From positions 186,001 through 250,000 of the forward strand of contig JAJNNY010000032.1 in the NCBI GenBank assembly GCA_022453515.1: a stretch of DNA of 64,000 bases, given 5' to 3'. The notes beneath the pieces are model-generated. The model worked only from the letters and a program-made list of their open reading frames with translations. It did no database searches and was not told where the DNA came from. Shown in pieces: positions 11,436 through 22,228 of this stretch. Positions within the stretch are counted from its first letter, which is position 1, and each line of letters begins with the position of its first letter. The position numbers and the translations under genes are program-made. Source of the DNA: Astrocystis sublimbata. Taxonomy: Eukaryota; Ascomycota; Sordariomycetes; Xylariales; Xylariaceae.

Positions 11436-13388
11436 CTACTTGAACTCCACAATACCAGCATTGCCAATGCGCGTCTTGTTGCCAAACTCGCGCCAGAAAC
11501 TGTCGTCCCACGCTGGTATGATAGCCGATTCTTTCACGGAGTAGTGTTCCAAGCGCTGACGTGGGCTTTGGGGCGAAGGTATCGGTCTTGAGAAGAGGTG
11601 ACCGGAAAGGAAAGTGTCCTGGCCCGGCTGCAGAGGTGTGTAGCGAGCCAGGCCCCTCTGCGACGCTTTCTCCCATTCTCTTTGCTTGTCCAAAATGGTT
11701 TCTCGGAAGACTGTTCCCCGGGAGATGGTTTCTTGAGAGCCATCAAGCTGCTCAGGGGCGTCGTGGGGTCGGGGGCAGCAACTTTTGATATACACGGTTT
11801 GTTTGAGAAACACCATCATTGTCAATGCACCTGTGTTCAGTCAGCATGTTAAAGACGTTGCGCACTGCTGCTAACTGACTATCATAACCAGCATGGTGGA
11901 GGTATCTCCCCTCGAAAGAATTATCGATCGGTTGAATGCACGGAAACTGTCGATCGGCAAACATGCAATGCAACTCCGACAGAGATCTGTCCGTGGCTAC
12001 TTGGCCTTGGCGTTCCCGGCATCTCAGAAACATGTACTTCGTGTCTATGATCCGAGGAAATAGCTTATGTATGGTAGATAGATATTCCTCCAGATCTTCG
12101 GGTAAGCGGCCAAAAAATGTGCAGTAAATGAAGGCGAGATCGTGAAAGATGTTATGCCCGACTACGATAGGGGCTCTGGCCTTCATAAGCTCCTCGGCTT
12201 GAGACAAGTTTAGTGTAGAGCCAAAGCCCGGACTTTTATGGCTGTTGTGCGGGTCTATTGGGCGGCTTCGAAGGGTTCTTGGGGTCATATTCGGTTTAAT
12301 CTTTGAGGCGAAATCTCCTCCCGCAAGGGCATCGAAGACATGACGAAACCCTAGGTCGGGTTAGCACGCTAGGTAGTATTACTGTGATCTGCTGCTTTGG
12401 CTGTACCTATACATCTGTTCACCACTTCCGAAACCCGCCCTTGTTTTCTACCAAGCTATCAAAAAATATAATCAATATCGACCGATCAACATTTGACCGA
12501 GTATTGGGCGATGGAAACATTAACAAACCGTAAGCGGATTCGCCCGTACGATAGCAAGGCGGCCATCAATAGTCATATGTGAGGTGACCAGAAACGGAAA
12601 ATTCTCTTGAAGAATATGATCTATGAGTGTCCTCTCGAAGGTGTTCAATGACTGCCCACTTGGACTTTGAAGCGTTATGCATATATGCTACAAAACCGGG
12701 TTAGTCTTCTCGTCATTTCTCTATAGTAGAGCGAGGAAGGAAATTGGTTATGGCAATTACCTCACGGAACTGCTGAACTTGAACTTCGCGTTGAATGAAG
12801 AACTTGTAAAACGAGTAGAATTTCAAGCTTTCACGGCTCAATCGGGAGATGCCGATGGGGCTATCGCCCGCGATCAATATGATTTGTCTTTTCAGATCTA
12901 TCTCCTCCTCCCTGCTCAAATACGGCGTTCCTGAGTCAAGCATCTTGCCAACTGACAATTTGTGTTCGCTTAAGAAGGTATAAGACAAGGCCGATGTGGT
13001 GAACTTGCGATCAAGCATGTGTGTGAGGGCTTTGTGACCTGGTCCAGGGGGAAATAGCGGGGTGATAGGGCACTCGATAGTTTTGGTCTCATACTTAGCT
13101 GGTGTGTGTTAAGTTAGCAAAACCTCATAGCCCAGCGAGGAAGAGAGCGTCCCTACAAGTGATCTCGTTATACTTGCAAAAAGTGAAGCCGATCTGCAGG
13201 ATCTGGTATGTCTCTGCGGCTTCTTTGACCGACTGGTATGCCTCCTGTAGAGTGCTTCCTGGGGGCGTGAGGTGGCCGCCTGTAGAAATTCCGCTCATCT
13301 CGACATCAATTGCTACCCAGCGCGAGTCGACCATAGCACCCATGATGTCGGGTAGAGCAGCCCAGAAAGTGGTAGCGTTCACCTCCAT
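11436..13388 (-). CDS. CAF1/PARN-family DEDDh ribonuclease
   Basis: A 3'-to-5' exoribonuclease of the CAF1 superfamily, closest in layout to poly(A)-specific ribonuclease PARN and the S. pombe Triman (Tri1) nuclease. Five exons on the minus strand: 13388-13157, 13098-12761, 12687-12525, 12350-11880 and 11830-11436, giving 532 residues; introns are 49-174 nt. The catalytic set is complete: D28 and E30 in VAIDVEMSG, D315 in VVGHNIFHDL, H396 and D401 in HHAGYDS. LPEDLEEY and FPRIIDTKY are PARN signatures. The insertion between the first and second halves holds a small R3H/RRM-like stretch (about 150-240). The donor of exon 3 (GTTAATG at 12524) is the least certain joint. Family members trim poly(A) tails and small RNAs; the actual substrate is not readable here. 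Confidence 0.82.
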
Positions 13389-14468
13389 GCTGCGCGGCAG
13401 TGTGTCATCGGCAAGTAGGGTTGTGATAGAAGAGAAGCAGAAAATCAAATACCATGTATATGTAAGTGATGAGGAGTATGGACTGGGTTGCAAAAGGTAC
13501 CGTGAAAGTTGCGACAGCGAGCGTTGCTGCAGTGTTAGTGTTCTATGTGCTTCCGAGGCACGTCGTGGTTGTCTGGAATTATTTTAGGTCGAGTTGACGA
13601 GGTTAGGTAAAGATCAGATATTTCATATTTGGAAGTCGCTTGCCGCAACGATGCACTTTCCATTCGAACCGGTTGCGCCTTCCCAATTGCACAATCAGAA
13701 AGTGCCAAAATACCTACTTGATGGACTTGCCCGATATTCCACTGGGACGACCTGAGGGAATCTGCGACTCTCGCAAGTGCATCAATCTTGAAGCTTGATA
13801 GCAACAAAAGATTTTAGTTCTTTCCCAGACCTCCGACCTGTACCTGTTTGATACCGATAGGCGCCAGACGCATATGGTTGCTGCAACCTTTCCGCAGAGT
13901 GATGTTCTAGTAAGTGGATGGAATGGTTGTATCTCACAAAGGCTGCAAGTTTTGACTATGAACTCGGGGATGTGTTTGTGTAATTATCAAATAGCCCCTT
14001 TACGAAGCTCAACTGAGCCTGTGGAGATGTTTTCAAGGAGACTCACGTCAATCATGGAATTACTGATCGCAGGTCTCAGACTAAGCAGATACTGATAGAC
14101 GGGATAGTAGTGGTTAGCGCCTGGGTATGAAAGATTGATGCACAGTTAATAAATGGTAGCAAATCTCACGAAGCCTCTGGGGTGCAATCTCAATACCGGA
14201 AACCACGTACATCATCCTGAAATAGGCATCATGATGAGTGCAAAAATGAAAGAACAGACGAGTAGGACATATGTATTAAGCCGTAAGGGATGCACGACAG
14301 TGAAAACAGCACCTGACACCTCACCGACACCCCTTACTTTGCTCCCTTGCTGAGCTTCGGGTAAGAGTAAAGCCAATCAGGACTGTGCAACAAGAGGACC
14401 CAGATAATTTCCAGCTTCGACACATTATCACCGTTAAACAAGAAAAAAGTAGGTCAAATGAGTGGCCT
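13389..14468. other. Intergenic region without supported gene
   Basis: About 1.1 kb between the nuclease start and the 3' end of the SDR gene. Only short incidental frames were seen. The side adjoining the nuclease start should hold its promoter. Confidence 0.5.
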
Positions 14469-15431
14469 TCACATGTACGTAGCAGTTTTTTCTACGCAGA
14501 ATTCCCAGAATTCCATCGCCCTTCCGGATCCTCCGTCATCGCGCGGCTTGGTAGCTTCGACTAGATCGCTTCGTAGCTGGGTAGACAGTCGGCCCCAAGG
14601 GACGATATAACTGCCATTTTCGGTCAAGGATATGTCCGGGGAGAGCCCTGCGTAAAGTTGGGTGATGGCGGCTGTCTCTGGCTTATAGAGTAGTGGGCGG
14701 ACGAGATAATTCACGTAAGGCGTATGGCGGAAAAGATTTGTCAGAGCGTTGCCCGGGTTGCTCGCGACGCTGATGATTCCGCTTGACTTCCCGTATCTTC
14801 GAGCAAGCTCCGTTGATAGAAAAATATTTCCGGTTTTGGAATTGACATAGCATTTGGTCGCGTCTGGGGGTGGTGAGATGACATCTGACAGGTCAAAGCC
14901 ACCCGTTGGGGCCGATAGCTCGACAGACTGGCTGCTAGTCCAGACGACTCGGACTGATCCGGGCTCATCCGAAGCTGTCGATTGAAGAACAGGGAGAAGG
15001 AGCTGGGTGAATAAGAAGGGCCCAAGGCAATTGACAGCTAGCTGAAGTTCGATACCCTGCTTTGAGATACTACCAACAGGGGGTCTGGAGACACCAGCAT
15101 TGTTCCACAGAACGTGAAGCTTGGACTCTTTGGACCTGAAGACGGCCGCTGACGCCGTGATGCTTTCTAGATCATCGAGACGAAGATGAAGGAACTCGAG
15201 ACTTCCCTGGCCGCCAGGAACAGCTCTCTGTATCTCTTGAATGGCGTCGCGGCCTGATTTTTCAGAGCGTCCAGCGATATAGACGCGCCCTTTTTCTTGA
15301 TAAAGCCTTTTGCATAGCTCGAGACCTATTCCGGAACTGCCGCCTGTAACAATGAAAACTTTACCCTCACAAGACGGAACATCAGTGAAATGAGGGTTGG
15401 GCGGGAAGAATTGGGACCATTGAGAGCCCAT
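14469..15431 (-). CDS. Short-chain dehydrogenase/reductase (SDR)
   Basis: An NAD(P)(H)-dependent oxidoreductase of the classical SDR family with a Rossmann fold. A single exon encodes 320 residues. The cofactor motif TGGSSGIG is at 29-36 and NNAG is at 110-113. The active-site serine region (WTSSQS) is at 164-169, and the catalytic pair is Y195 and K199 in YVNSK. The hydrophobic stretch around SNPGNALTNLF lies at the usual PG position after the active site. Length and order fit the retinol-dehydrogenase/WW-oxidoreductase-like fungal subgroup. The substrate is unknown. It is transcribed away from a cytochrome P450 gene with a shared 559-base upstream region, an arrangement often seen in small metabolic or detoxification gene pairs. 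Confidence 0.88.
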   Translation of the reverse strand: MGSQWSQFFPPNPHFTDVPSCEGKVFIVTGGSSGIGLELCKRLYQEKGRVYIAGRSEKSGRDAIQEIQRAVPGGQGSLEFLHLRLDDLESITASAAVFRSKESKLHVLWNNAGVSRPPVGSISKQGIELQLAVNCLGPFLFTQLLLPVLQSTASDEPGSVRVVWTSSQSVELSAPTGGFDLSDVISPPPDATKCYVNSKTGNIFLSTELARRYGKSSGIISVASNPGNALTNLFRHTPYVNYLVRPLLYKPETAAITQLYAGLSPDISLTENGSYIVPWGRLSTQLRSDLVEATKPRDDGGSGRAMEFWEFCVEKTATYM

Positions 15432-15990
15432 GGCGGAGTCTTACAGAGCAAGTCATCAATGACGGAGATAGTTGTCAGTTTAGACAAGCGGACATAATAG
15501 GAGAAGGGCTTGCAGCAAATTGAATGGAAACTAATTAGAGAGAACGTGAAGAGACTGGGGATAGTCAGACATCAAACAACGGAGCATTTAGGGTATCCCT
15601 TTGCGGCTTTGTTCGGTGCTGGTAGTGTCATATTGTGGCCTACCTAGGTACGCAATACTACCTACTGAGCACTTTTTTCCTCGTCGTATCCGGTCATTCA
15701 TACTGAACACACCTGCAGCTAACGGTTGAGTTTGTAGGTGTTAGTACTGTGGCCACATCGAACGTCGTGGAGGTTTTGCAGGCATGGTTCTTCATTGATG
15801 TAGCCACCAACGCTAAGTGACATGTAACGAGGGCTGCTCTGACATTCCATCATTTCTCTTTCCTCCCTATCCCTCGCATTTCCCACATGGACCGGTTAAT
15901 TTTCACCATTCTGTATAGAACACATCGCTTTGATTGTCGCGATTTGACCACGCCGAACACCCCTGCCCTATCTGAGTCACTGGAGCCGAT
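15432..15990. promoter_or_regulatory. Shared divergent promoter region of SDR and P450
   Basis: 559 bases separate the two start codons. It contains the palindrome TACCTAGGTA at 15641-15650 and a pyrimidine-rich block near 15850-15885 in front of the P450. Co-regulation is inferred only from the arrangement. Confidence 0.4.
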
Positions 15991-17761
15991 ATGATCCTGG
16001 AACAGCAAACCACAGCTCTAGGCGTCGTCGCCTCAATTGGTGCTCTGCTTTTTGCTTCAGTATGTCTGATTTTGCTGCATCTCATTTTCGTGTACTGATA
16101 TGAATAGTATGTTGTGCTCCAGATGATCTACAATATCTACCTCCATCCGCTCTCGAGGATACCCGGACCAGCCAGCTGGTCAGCTTCCAGACTGCCTTTC
16201 GTATACTCGCTTCTGAAAGGAACCATCGTCCACGACATACAGGCACTGCATGGCAAATATGGCTCAATCCTACGGATTGCACCAGATGAGGTTACCTTTG
16301 CGCACGAAGATGCCTGGGCTGATATCTTTCAATCGCGTTCCGACAGCTTCCTGAAAGACCCCGTGTGGTGGGCGACGCAGCCCGGCGAGCCCGACAACTT
16401 GATCACCGCAATAAGCCCCGAAAAGCACGTTCGCATGCGAAAAGCCCTCGCGCCTGGCTTTACCGTCCGCGCTTTGAAGTCCCAGGAACATATTCTCCAG
16501 CAGTATGCCAATCTGCTCGTCGAGCGACTGACCGACCTCGCAAGGGGCGACAAGGCCTCTGGAAAGGGTGTTGAGCTTGACATAGCACCTTGGTTCAACT
16601 TTATCACATTCGATATTTTCGGCGACTTGGGATTCGGGGAATCGTTCAATTGTCTTCACGATTCCCGATACCATCCCTGGATAGCGCTCCTGTTCAACAG
16701 TGTAAAAGCCGCCTCGTTCATTGTAGCCACTCGATTTTACCCTCTACTCCAATCCATACTTCTCAGGTGCATTCCACCATCTCTGAAAAAGGTGCAACAA
16801 AGACATTTCCAGCAGATCGCAGACAAAGTGGACCGTCGACTCAATTTCGAACTAGAGCGCCCCGACATCATGGATCACGTTATTAAGAGACAGGACAAAG
16901 ATGCCTTCTCGGTGGGGGAAATGTATCATACATTCAGTGAGTGAATGGCTCTTCGTCCAGTCCTCATTCGTGCCCTCATCGTCTCAGCCTACGTTGGGTA
17001 TCAGCGGTCACCTACTCGAGGTGAAGCAATGACTCTTGAACAGTACAAATTTGTCCTCGAGCAATACTAACTACGCGCAATAGTGATTCTTACGACAGCT
17101 GGCAGTGAAACTACAGCCACCGTTCTTGGTGGAATTTTGAACTACCTGGTATCCTATCCGGACAAGTTGGAAGCTCTTGTGAAGGAAGTCAGAAGCAATT
17201 TCCCAGAGATAGAAAACATCTCGCTCGATGCTCTGGAGAAACTACCATATTTGAATGCAGTCATCAACGAGGGACTGAGGTTATGTCCACCTATTCCTTG
17301 GATGCTTCCCAGAAGGGTCCCAAAGGGTGGCCACACGGTTTGTGATATATGGTTGCCAGGCGGGGTATGTACCCGAAACCCCTTCTCACACATTGTACGA
17401 TCATTGACGCTTAGTATTCTAGACTCCAGTCTCCATTCAGGCATACACTATGAATCGCGACCCAAAAGCATTTCATGCCTCGACTTCCTTTCTACCCGAG
17501 CGATGGCTGCCTGATCAAATTGCAGATCCCAAGTCTGCGTTCTTCCGTGATAAACGGCAAGGATTCTAGCCCTTCAGTGTTGGTCCTCGATCCTGTATGG
17601 GTGTGCATCTTGCCAAAGCAGAGATGCGTCTTATATTGGCAAAGCTTCTCTGGACCTTCGACTTCACAGCTGTAAAAGGAAAAACGCTGGTATGGGAGCA
17701 ACTAAGAACGTTCTTGTTAGTAGAGAAAAAGCCGATAATGGTGCATATGGCTTGTCGTTAA
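15991..17761 (+). pseudogene. Cytochrome P450 with in-frame TAG before haem loop
   Basis: A haem-thiolate monooxygenase resembling fungal CYP65/isotrichodermin C-15-hydroxylase-type enzymes. Exons are 15991-16059, 16108-16936, 17084-17364 and 17423-17761, all in phase. An N-terminal membrane anchor (residues 8-30) is followed by the LHPLSRIPGPA proline hinge, the I-helix TTAGSETTAT, the ExxR motif EGLR and the FLPERW motif. The haem loop PFSVGPRSCMG is complete and its cysteine would be residue 451. Codon 442, at 17567-17569, is TAG. The frame after it stays open for 63 more codons and ends with a normal P450 tail. As read, the product would be truncated to 441 residues without its haem ligand and be inactive. 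CAG-to-TAG at CpA is the context mutated by RIP, but a sequencing error or readthrough is also possible. No GT-AG intron of normal size removes the TAG. Confidence 0.8.
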
Positions 17762-18806
17762 AGATGACTTGCTCGATTGGATGCATTCATGAATCGTCAG
17801 ATATGTCAGAGTTCTTTGCTCGCGGGGGCTTGGTACAAGCCGGTCAGCTCTGCTCCTGCTGTAGTTGGGGAGGGATGAAAGTAGTCTCGAAGGGTACCGG
17901 AAAGTCCTTAAAAGTTAAAGGTTGAACGTTGCCTTTCTCTTTGGCTTGCAAGGGCTGGTGTAAGTGAGGTACCTAGATGGTAGAAGATCAAGTTGCATTC
18001 GCAGGTGTTAATCTCCTAGGTAGGCGAGGGTGGGCTGGCTTAAATTATCGAACGCAAACACGACGCATGTCGAAATCAAGGTTTATGATATCACGACTTT
18101 GGTTCTTATGGTACTATTGTCTTTTCCCCAACCTCATATCATGAATATGATTAGGTAGTTCAACTGCACCAGTGCCTTGCTGGGAATATTATCGTAGATC
18201 AGGACTGAGGGATGAAGGGGTAGTGTGGTGTATGTAGGCGTAACCTACGCGTGCTGCGCGAGGTAGCAGCAGCAGTGGGGCGAGCGTTGGTAGAGCATGC
18301 GCCAAGCCAACGCTGCATGCTGAACCGAGGCCCGACTTCCACATCGGTGGGCGAATGCCTGTCTAAGCCGAGCCTAGGTACGCTACTACGCTAGTAACGG
18401 CCGGCGCGAATTGGGGCAGGCAGGTGCAGGTACAGGTGCAGGCGCAGGTGCAGGCGCAGGTGCAGGCTGTTTTTGTTGACAAACGTCTCCCGCTTTCATT
18501 TCAACTTGTCCAACTTGCGGACTTGCGGTCACCAGCAAGCCAGTTCCACATGCCACAGCAACATTGTCATCGCCAATGACTCTGTTGCTCCTTCGTGCAT
18601 GTGCAATTGAAGTATCCATGCCCGACCTTTGATGCTCGACTTCGCTTGACCTCCAACCTCCCGACTTTTCCATCCGTTCGTCGCAATTCATGTGGCGTCT
18701 CGAGGGAGCGTCGTCCATGCCAGCGTAGACGAGGCACAACAGTACCTACTCCATATTGTGCATTCCCACCACAAAGCGGCCCCGAACACCGCATCCCGAG
18801 CAACCC
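17762..18806. other. Intergenic region with CAGGYR hexamer array
   Basis: About 1 kb without a supported gene. It includes the hexamer array described separately and a CCTAGGTA palindrome half near 18373. Confidence 0.5.
18421..18468. repeat. Eight-unit CAGGNN hexamer tandem repeat
   Basis: Eight consecutive six-base units alternate mainly between CAGGTG and CAGGCG. CAGGTG is an E-box-type core. It lies about 340 bases upstream of the PEX26 start codon. Confidence 0.8.
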
Positions 18807-20354
18807 ATGGCGTTCAACGACTCATTCTCAGCCACGCTGAGCCCCACGGCTTCCGAGGCCTTTGGATCTCACATGCTCTCGAGTTCGATATCGTCCCTCG
18901 TATCTTCAACAAGCAGTCCACGCGTTGTACCATCGCAGATCTCCAAGACCTATAGGCAGGCCTCGCAGCTGTTCCTCACGCGTCGACTGCCCGAAGCGCT
19001 ATCGACACTCCTACCCCTGATTACCCCATCGACCGAAGGGAGCGATGCCAACGGCCAGACGGAACCTGCACCCGTTGTAAAGTCCTCGCGTGGCACGAGG
19101 ATCAAGGTGTGGAGCTTGTACCTGACCATCCTCAACGCGATTCTCGAGCTCGACTCCGACGAGGGTAAAGATGCGTTTGGGACACAGGAGTGGCGGACGC
19201 TTTGCCAGAAGGTTCGGAACGGCGACGTGTGGGAGGAGGTTGTGCAGTTCGGCTACCACGGTATTGAGGGGGACGTCGATTCCGACGTTGTAATAAATCT
19301 GTGAGTTTTGTTCCACTCGCATATCTCATGCGATCTCATTGTGCTCTACTGGTTGCTTTTGCGAGCGACACAGTAACGTCTGTGTGGCTAGCGCCTACCA
19401 ATGAACCAACAACCACATTGAATGTCCTACCTATCCGCTAACTTTTCTTATTAAAGGGCAACTCTCCTACTTGCGCATGCTCGCACTCAAATCGTGAACC
19501 AGAAGCGATTAGAGAATTACCTGGCTGCGTCGAATACTCCAAACTTAGATATTACGAGACAACTGGAGGCAGCGCGCTCTCACCGACCCGCGTCGCGGAG
19601 TGGCAGGTCAATGTCACGGGGAGCTGCTAATGGCGCCGATACGCCCAGGGATCTCAACGCAAGGGTCAAGATTCTTGAACTCTATACCCTCCACGTCCTC
19701 CTACGGAATAACGAATGGGACTACGCAAGGGAGTTCATCAGTGTCAGCTCAGTACTCGACGAAGAGAGACGAGAGGCGTTTTTACAGGCGCTCCAGAGTC
19801 TCGAGGAAGAGCAACATGCCGCCCAACAAAGAGAACGCGAGGAGCAGCAGAGACAGGAGGACGATCTGAAGAAGGACATCGAGCAGGCCCGGAGACTGAG
19901 AGCCGAGAACGAAGCCAAAGAGCGTCGCCAGCACGAAGAGGAGCATGCGAAGCGAGAAGCGAGTGAGGTGGATTATGGCATCGAGCAATCACCGCAACCG
20001 CATCCAAATTCACCTTCCCCCAGCAAGGCGCGAACCCCTAGAACCGGATCCGCCTTGGCAAGACCGGCGCAGTCGTCTGCATCTACTTCCAAAGCGAAGA
20101 AGGCCGTAACGAGGCCGGGTCTGGGAATGAGAGCTGCTATGATCCTAGCAAATCTCCAGAACATAATCCAACAGCTGGCGAACTCGCTTAGGACCAATCC
20201 GATGATGCTCATGAGGCTGATTGCCTTCATCGTCAGTATATTAGTAGTGTTCAGTCGAAAGGACCTGCGAGAGCGGATACGACGTGTGCTGGGATCGGGT
20301 TGGGGGAAGGTTAAGCAGACAGCCGGGATGGGCGTCAAAGTCAGTTATCTATAA
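18807..20354 (+). CDS. PEX26: Peroxin 26 (Pex15/Pex26-like tail-anchored protein)
   Basis: A probable peroxisomal membrane anchor for the Pex1-Pex6 AAA complex that recycles the import receptor Pex5. Two exons, 18807-19300 and 19457-20354 (156-nt intron), give 463 residues. The N-terminal serine-rich segment leads into helical repeats ([20 protein letters not shown], about 50-70, and the [16 protein letters not shown] helix). A long charged coiled coil lies at about 275-345 ([18 protein letters not shown] and following). A single hydrophobic segment, [14 protein letters not shown], lies at about 420-433, followed by a basic tail ([10 protein letters not shown]), as expected for a tail-anchored peroxisomal protein. 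The assignment rests on overall similarity to fungal Pex26 as I know it. Confidence 0.75.
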
Positions 20355-20753
20355 TTCGTATGAAGCGGGTGAGGGCCCTGTAGCACAGTGATCCCTCAGG
20401 TAATTCGGGGTGGCGGCAGCATAGCAGCATCCTGTACATTATAATGATTGAATGTATTATGATATGGGTCTGCTCTCGCGGCCAGATTAGTCTTTTTTCC
20501 CTTTCTTCTTTGTCAATATTTTTTTCTTGGCTCTCCATGAGCCAGCAATCATTCTCATCCAACATAGTCTGGGGTATCTGTCTGACCCGTGCAAAGTGAA
20601 CATGTGACCATAAAACGCCGACGCGAATGCAATATACACGGAAATTCGCTCCTTTCTTTCCCTCTTAGTAACGCGACAATACTCTTCGTGACAGCAGTAC
20701 TCGCTTGTAACCTCCCCTCATCGCCGACAGCCCAGTCCCGGGCAACACTAGGG
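20355..20753. other. Convergent intergenic region, PEX26 / PHF5A
   Basis: About 400 bases between two 3' ends. No gene is seen. Confidence 0.5.
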
Positions 20754-21256
20754 CTAATAACCTGTCCGATTCGTTTTCTTTTGGTAGAACAACTGCGGTA
20801 GAGAAGAGAGGTGGTTAGCACATGTTTTCCCAACTCCATTCAATGTCTCGAGAGGGGCGGGCACTCACGTCGGTCCTCGAACTACCGAGATTGATGATCT
20901 TGGGGCAGCCGTCGCGGTCCTTCTCGAGGCGGGTGCACTCGAAGCAGTAGAAGGCGTCGGAGATGCCCTCGCCGCCGCAGACGACGCACTTGTTCTGGTA
21001 GTTGCCGAAGCTACACTCGTCGCAGATGCGGACGAGGGTCGTGGGGCGCACGTACGAGTCGCATACGGGACACTTGCCGTCGCACTTGTCGCAGAGACGG
21101 CCGATCGCGATGCCGGATTGCTTGCGGCACATGACGAGATCGCTGGATGGGAGGGGAGGTGTTAGCTGGATTTGTATTGGTTTTTTTAGAGTGCACAATC
21201 TCTGTGCCTTGGGTGTAGTAGGGAGGAGTGAGGACGTACGGGTGATGGCGCGACAT
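20754..21256 (-). CDS. PHF5A/Rds3 splicing factor (SF3b subunit)
   Basis: A small zinc-binding subunit of the SF3b complex of the U2 snRNP (human PHF5A, yeast Rds3), needed for branch-point recognition. Three exons, 21256-21240, 21142-20869 and 20792-20754, give 109 residues. Exon 1 encodes only MSRHH plus two bases of the next proline. The central exon carries the CxxC-rich knot: [43 protein letters not shown] and [19 protein letters not shown]. Exon 3 ends [12 protein letters not shown]. Length and cysteine order match the family almost exactly, apart from a divergent last ten residues. It lies head to head with the pinin-family gene, about 970 bases apart. Confidence 0.93.
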
Positions 21257-22228
21257 GGTGGTGGTGACTGGTCTCCTGCTTTTGCTTCTTTGACTGGGTG
21301 GTCTTGATGGGGATGGAAGACTGTTGCGAAGTCAAGACCAGATGTCGAATCAGAGAAAGGATGTATGCGGGGTTGTTGCGCGATGTTGGGAGGTGGGAGG
21401 ATGGTGAGGCTGTCGTGGGACGGGATGCGATTCCGAGGCGTGATAATGGTGCTTTGGATTTCTCAGCCTTGCCACTTGACTTTTCTGTTGGTAAGCTCCA
21501 GACTCCAGAGCTGTAGTGGGGATCGGCTAACGGGCGGTAGCCTGTAGGCCCTTGCCTAAGACGGCAAGATTGACAGGGGGTGGGGTTGAGTTCATGCCGC
21601 CAAGATAAGGTACATACATCATAGGTGCCGTAGGATAGGCCTACCTAGGACCTGGGCCGCTGCCTGGCCCTGGGGCTTGGGTACGTGCCTCGCGTGCCTC
21701 CACTAAGGCCGCTGAACAAAGCAGCAGGTGCTAAGGTTGCTGCTTGTTCTACCGCCCGCAGTAAGAAAAGAAAATGGCCCTTTGACCTGCCCAAGTTGTG
21801 TATAAAAGAGGCCCATTCTTTATTCATCCCACAAGACTGGATACTTAAGTACACATGTACCTCAGCCAGAGAGCGTGCAGGTGGTCTTGGATTGCGACAC
21901 ACCCGCTCAAGACACATTCCTGTCTTCAGCCATCCATTGCAATATTCCAACCAGATACCTACATACCTAACCTACCTCCAGGCCTACGTTAGATAGATTC
22001 CAGGTAGATGATGCATATCTGTTGAACAGCTTACCAAATACGCATCGTGTTTGCGCTTTACAAGGATCTCGAATAGTCGCTGTGAACGGCACCCTCTCGC
22101 CTGTGTATCGCTTCAGACTGGTTGAGTTCTATCTAACCCACTTCAGTCAGCATTTACAGCTTCTACCTACTACCTACCCAAGATCAAGTTACTCCCTTGC
22201 CTTCACGCTGGCTGCGCTCCCTAGCATC
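21257..22228. promoter_or_regulatory. Divergent region between PHF5A and pinin genes
   Basis: 972 bases between two splicing-related genes in head-to-head order. A TACCTAGG element is at 21643-21650, and TACCTA-type motifs are frequent at 21955-21980. No gene is supported. Confidence 0.4.
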
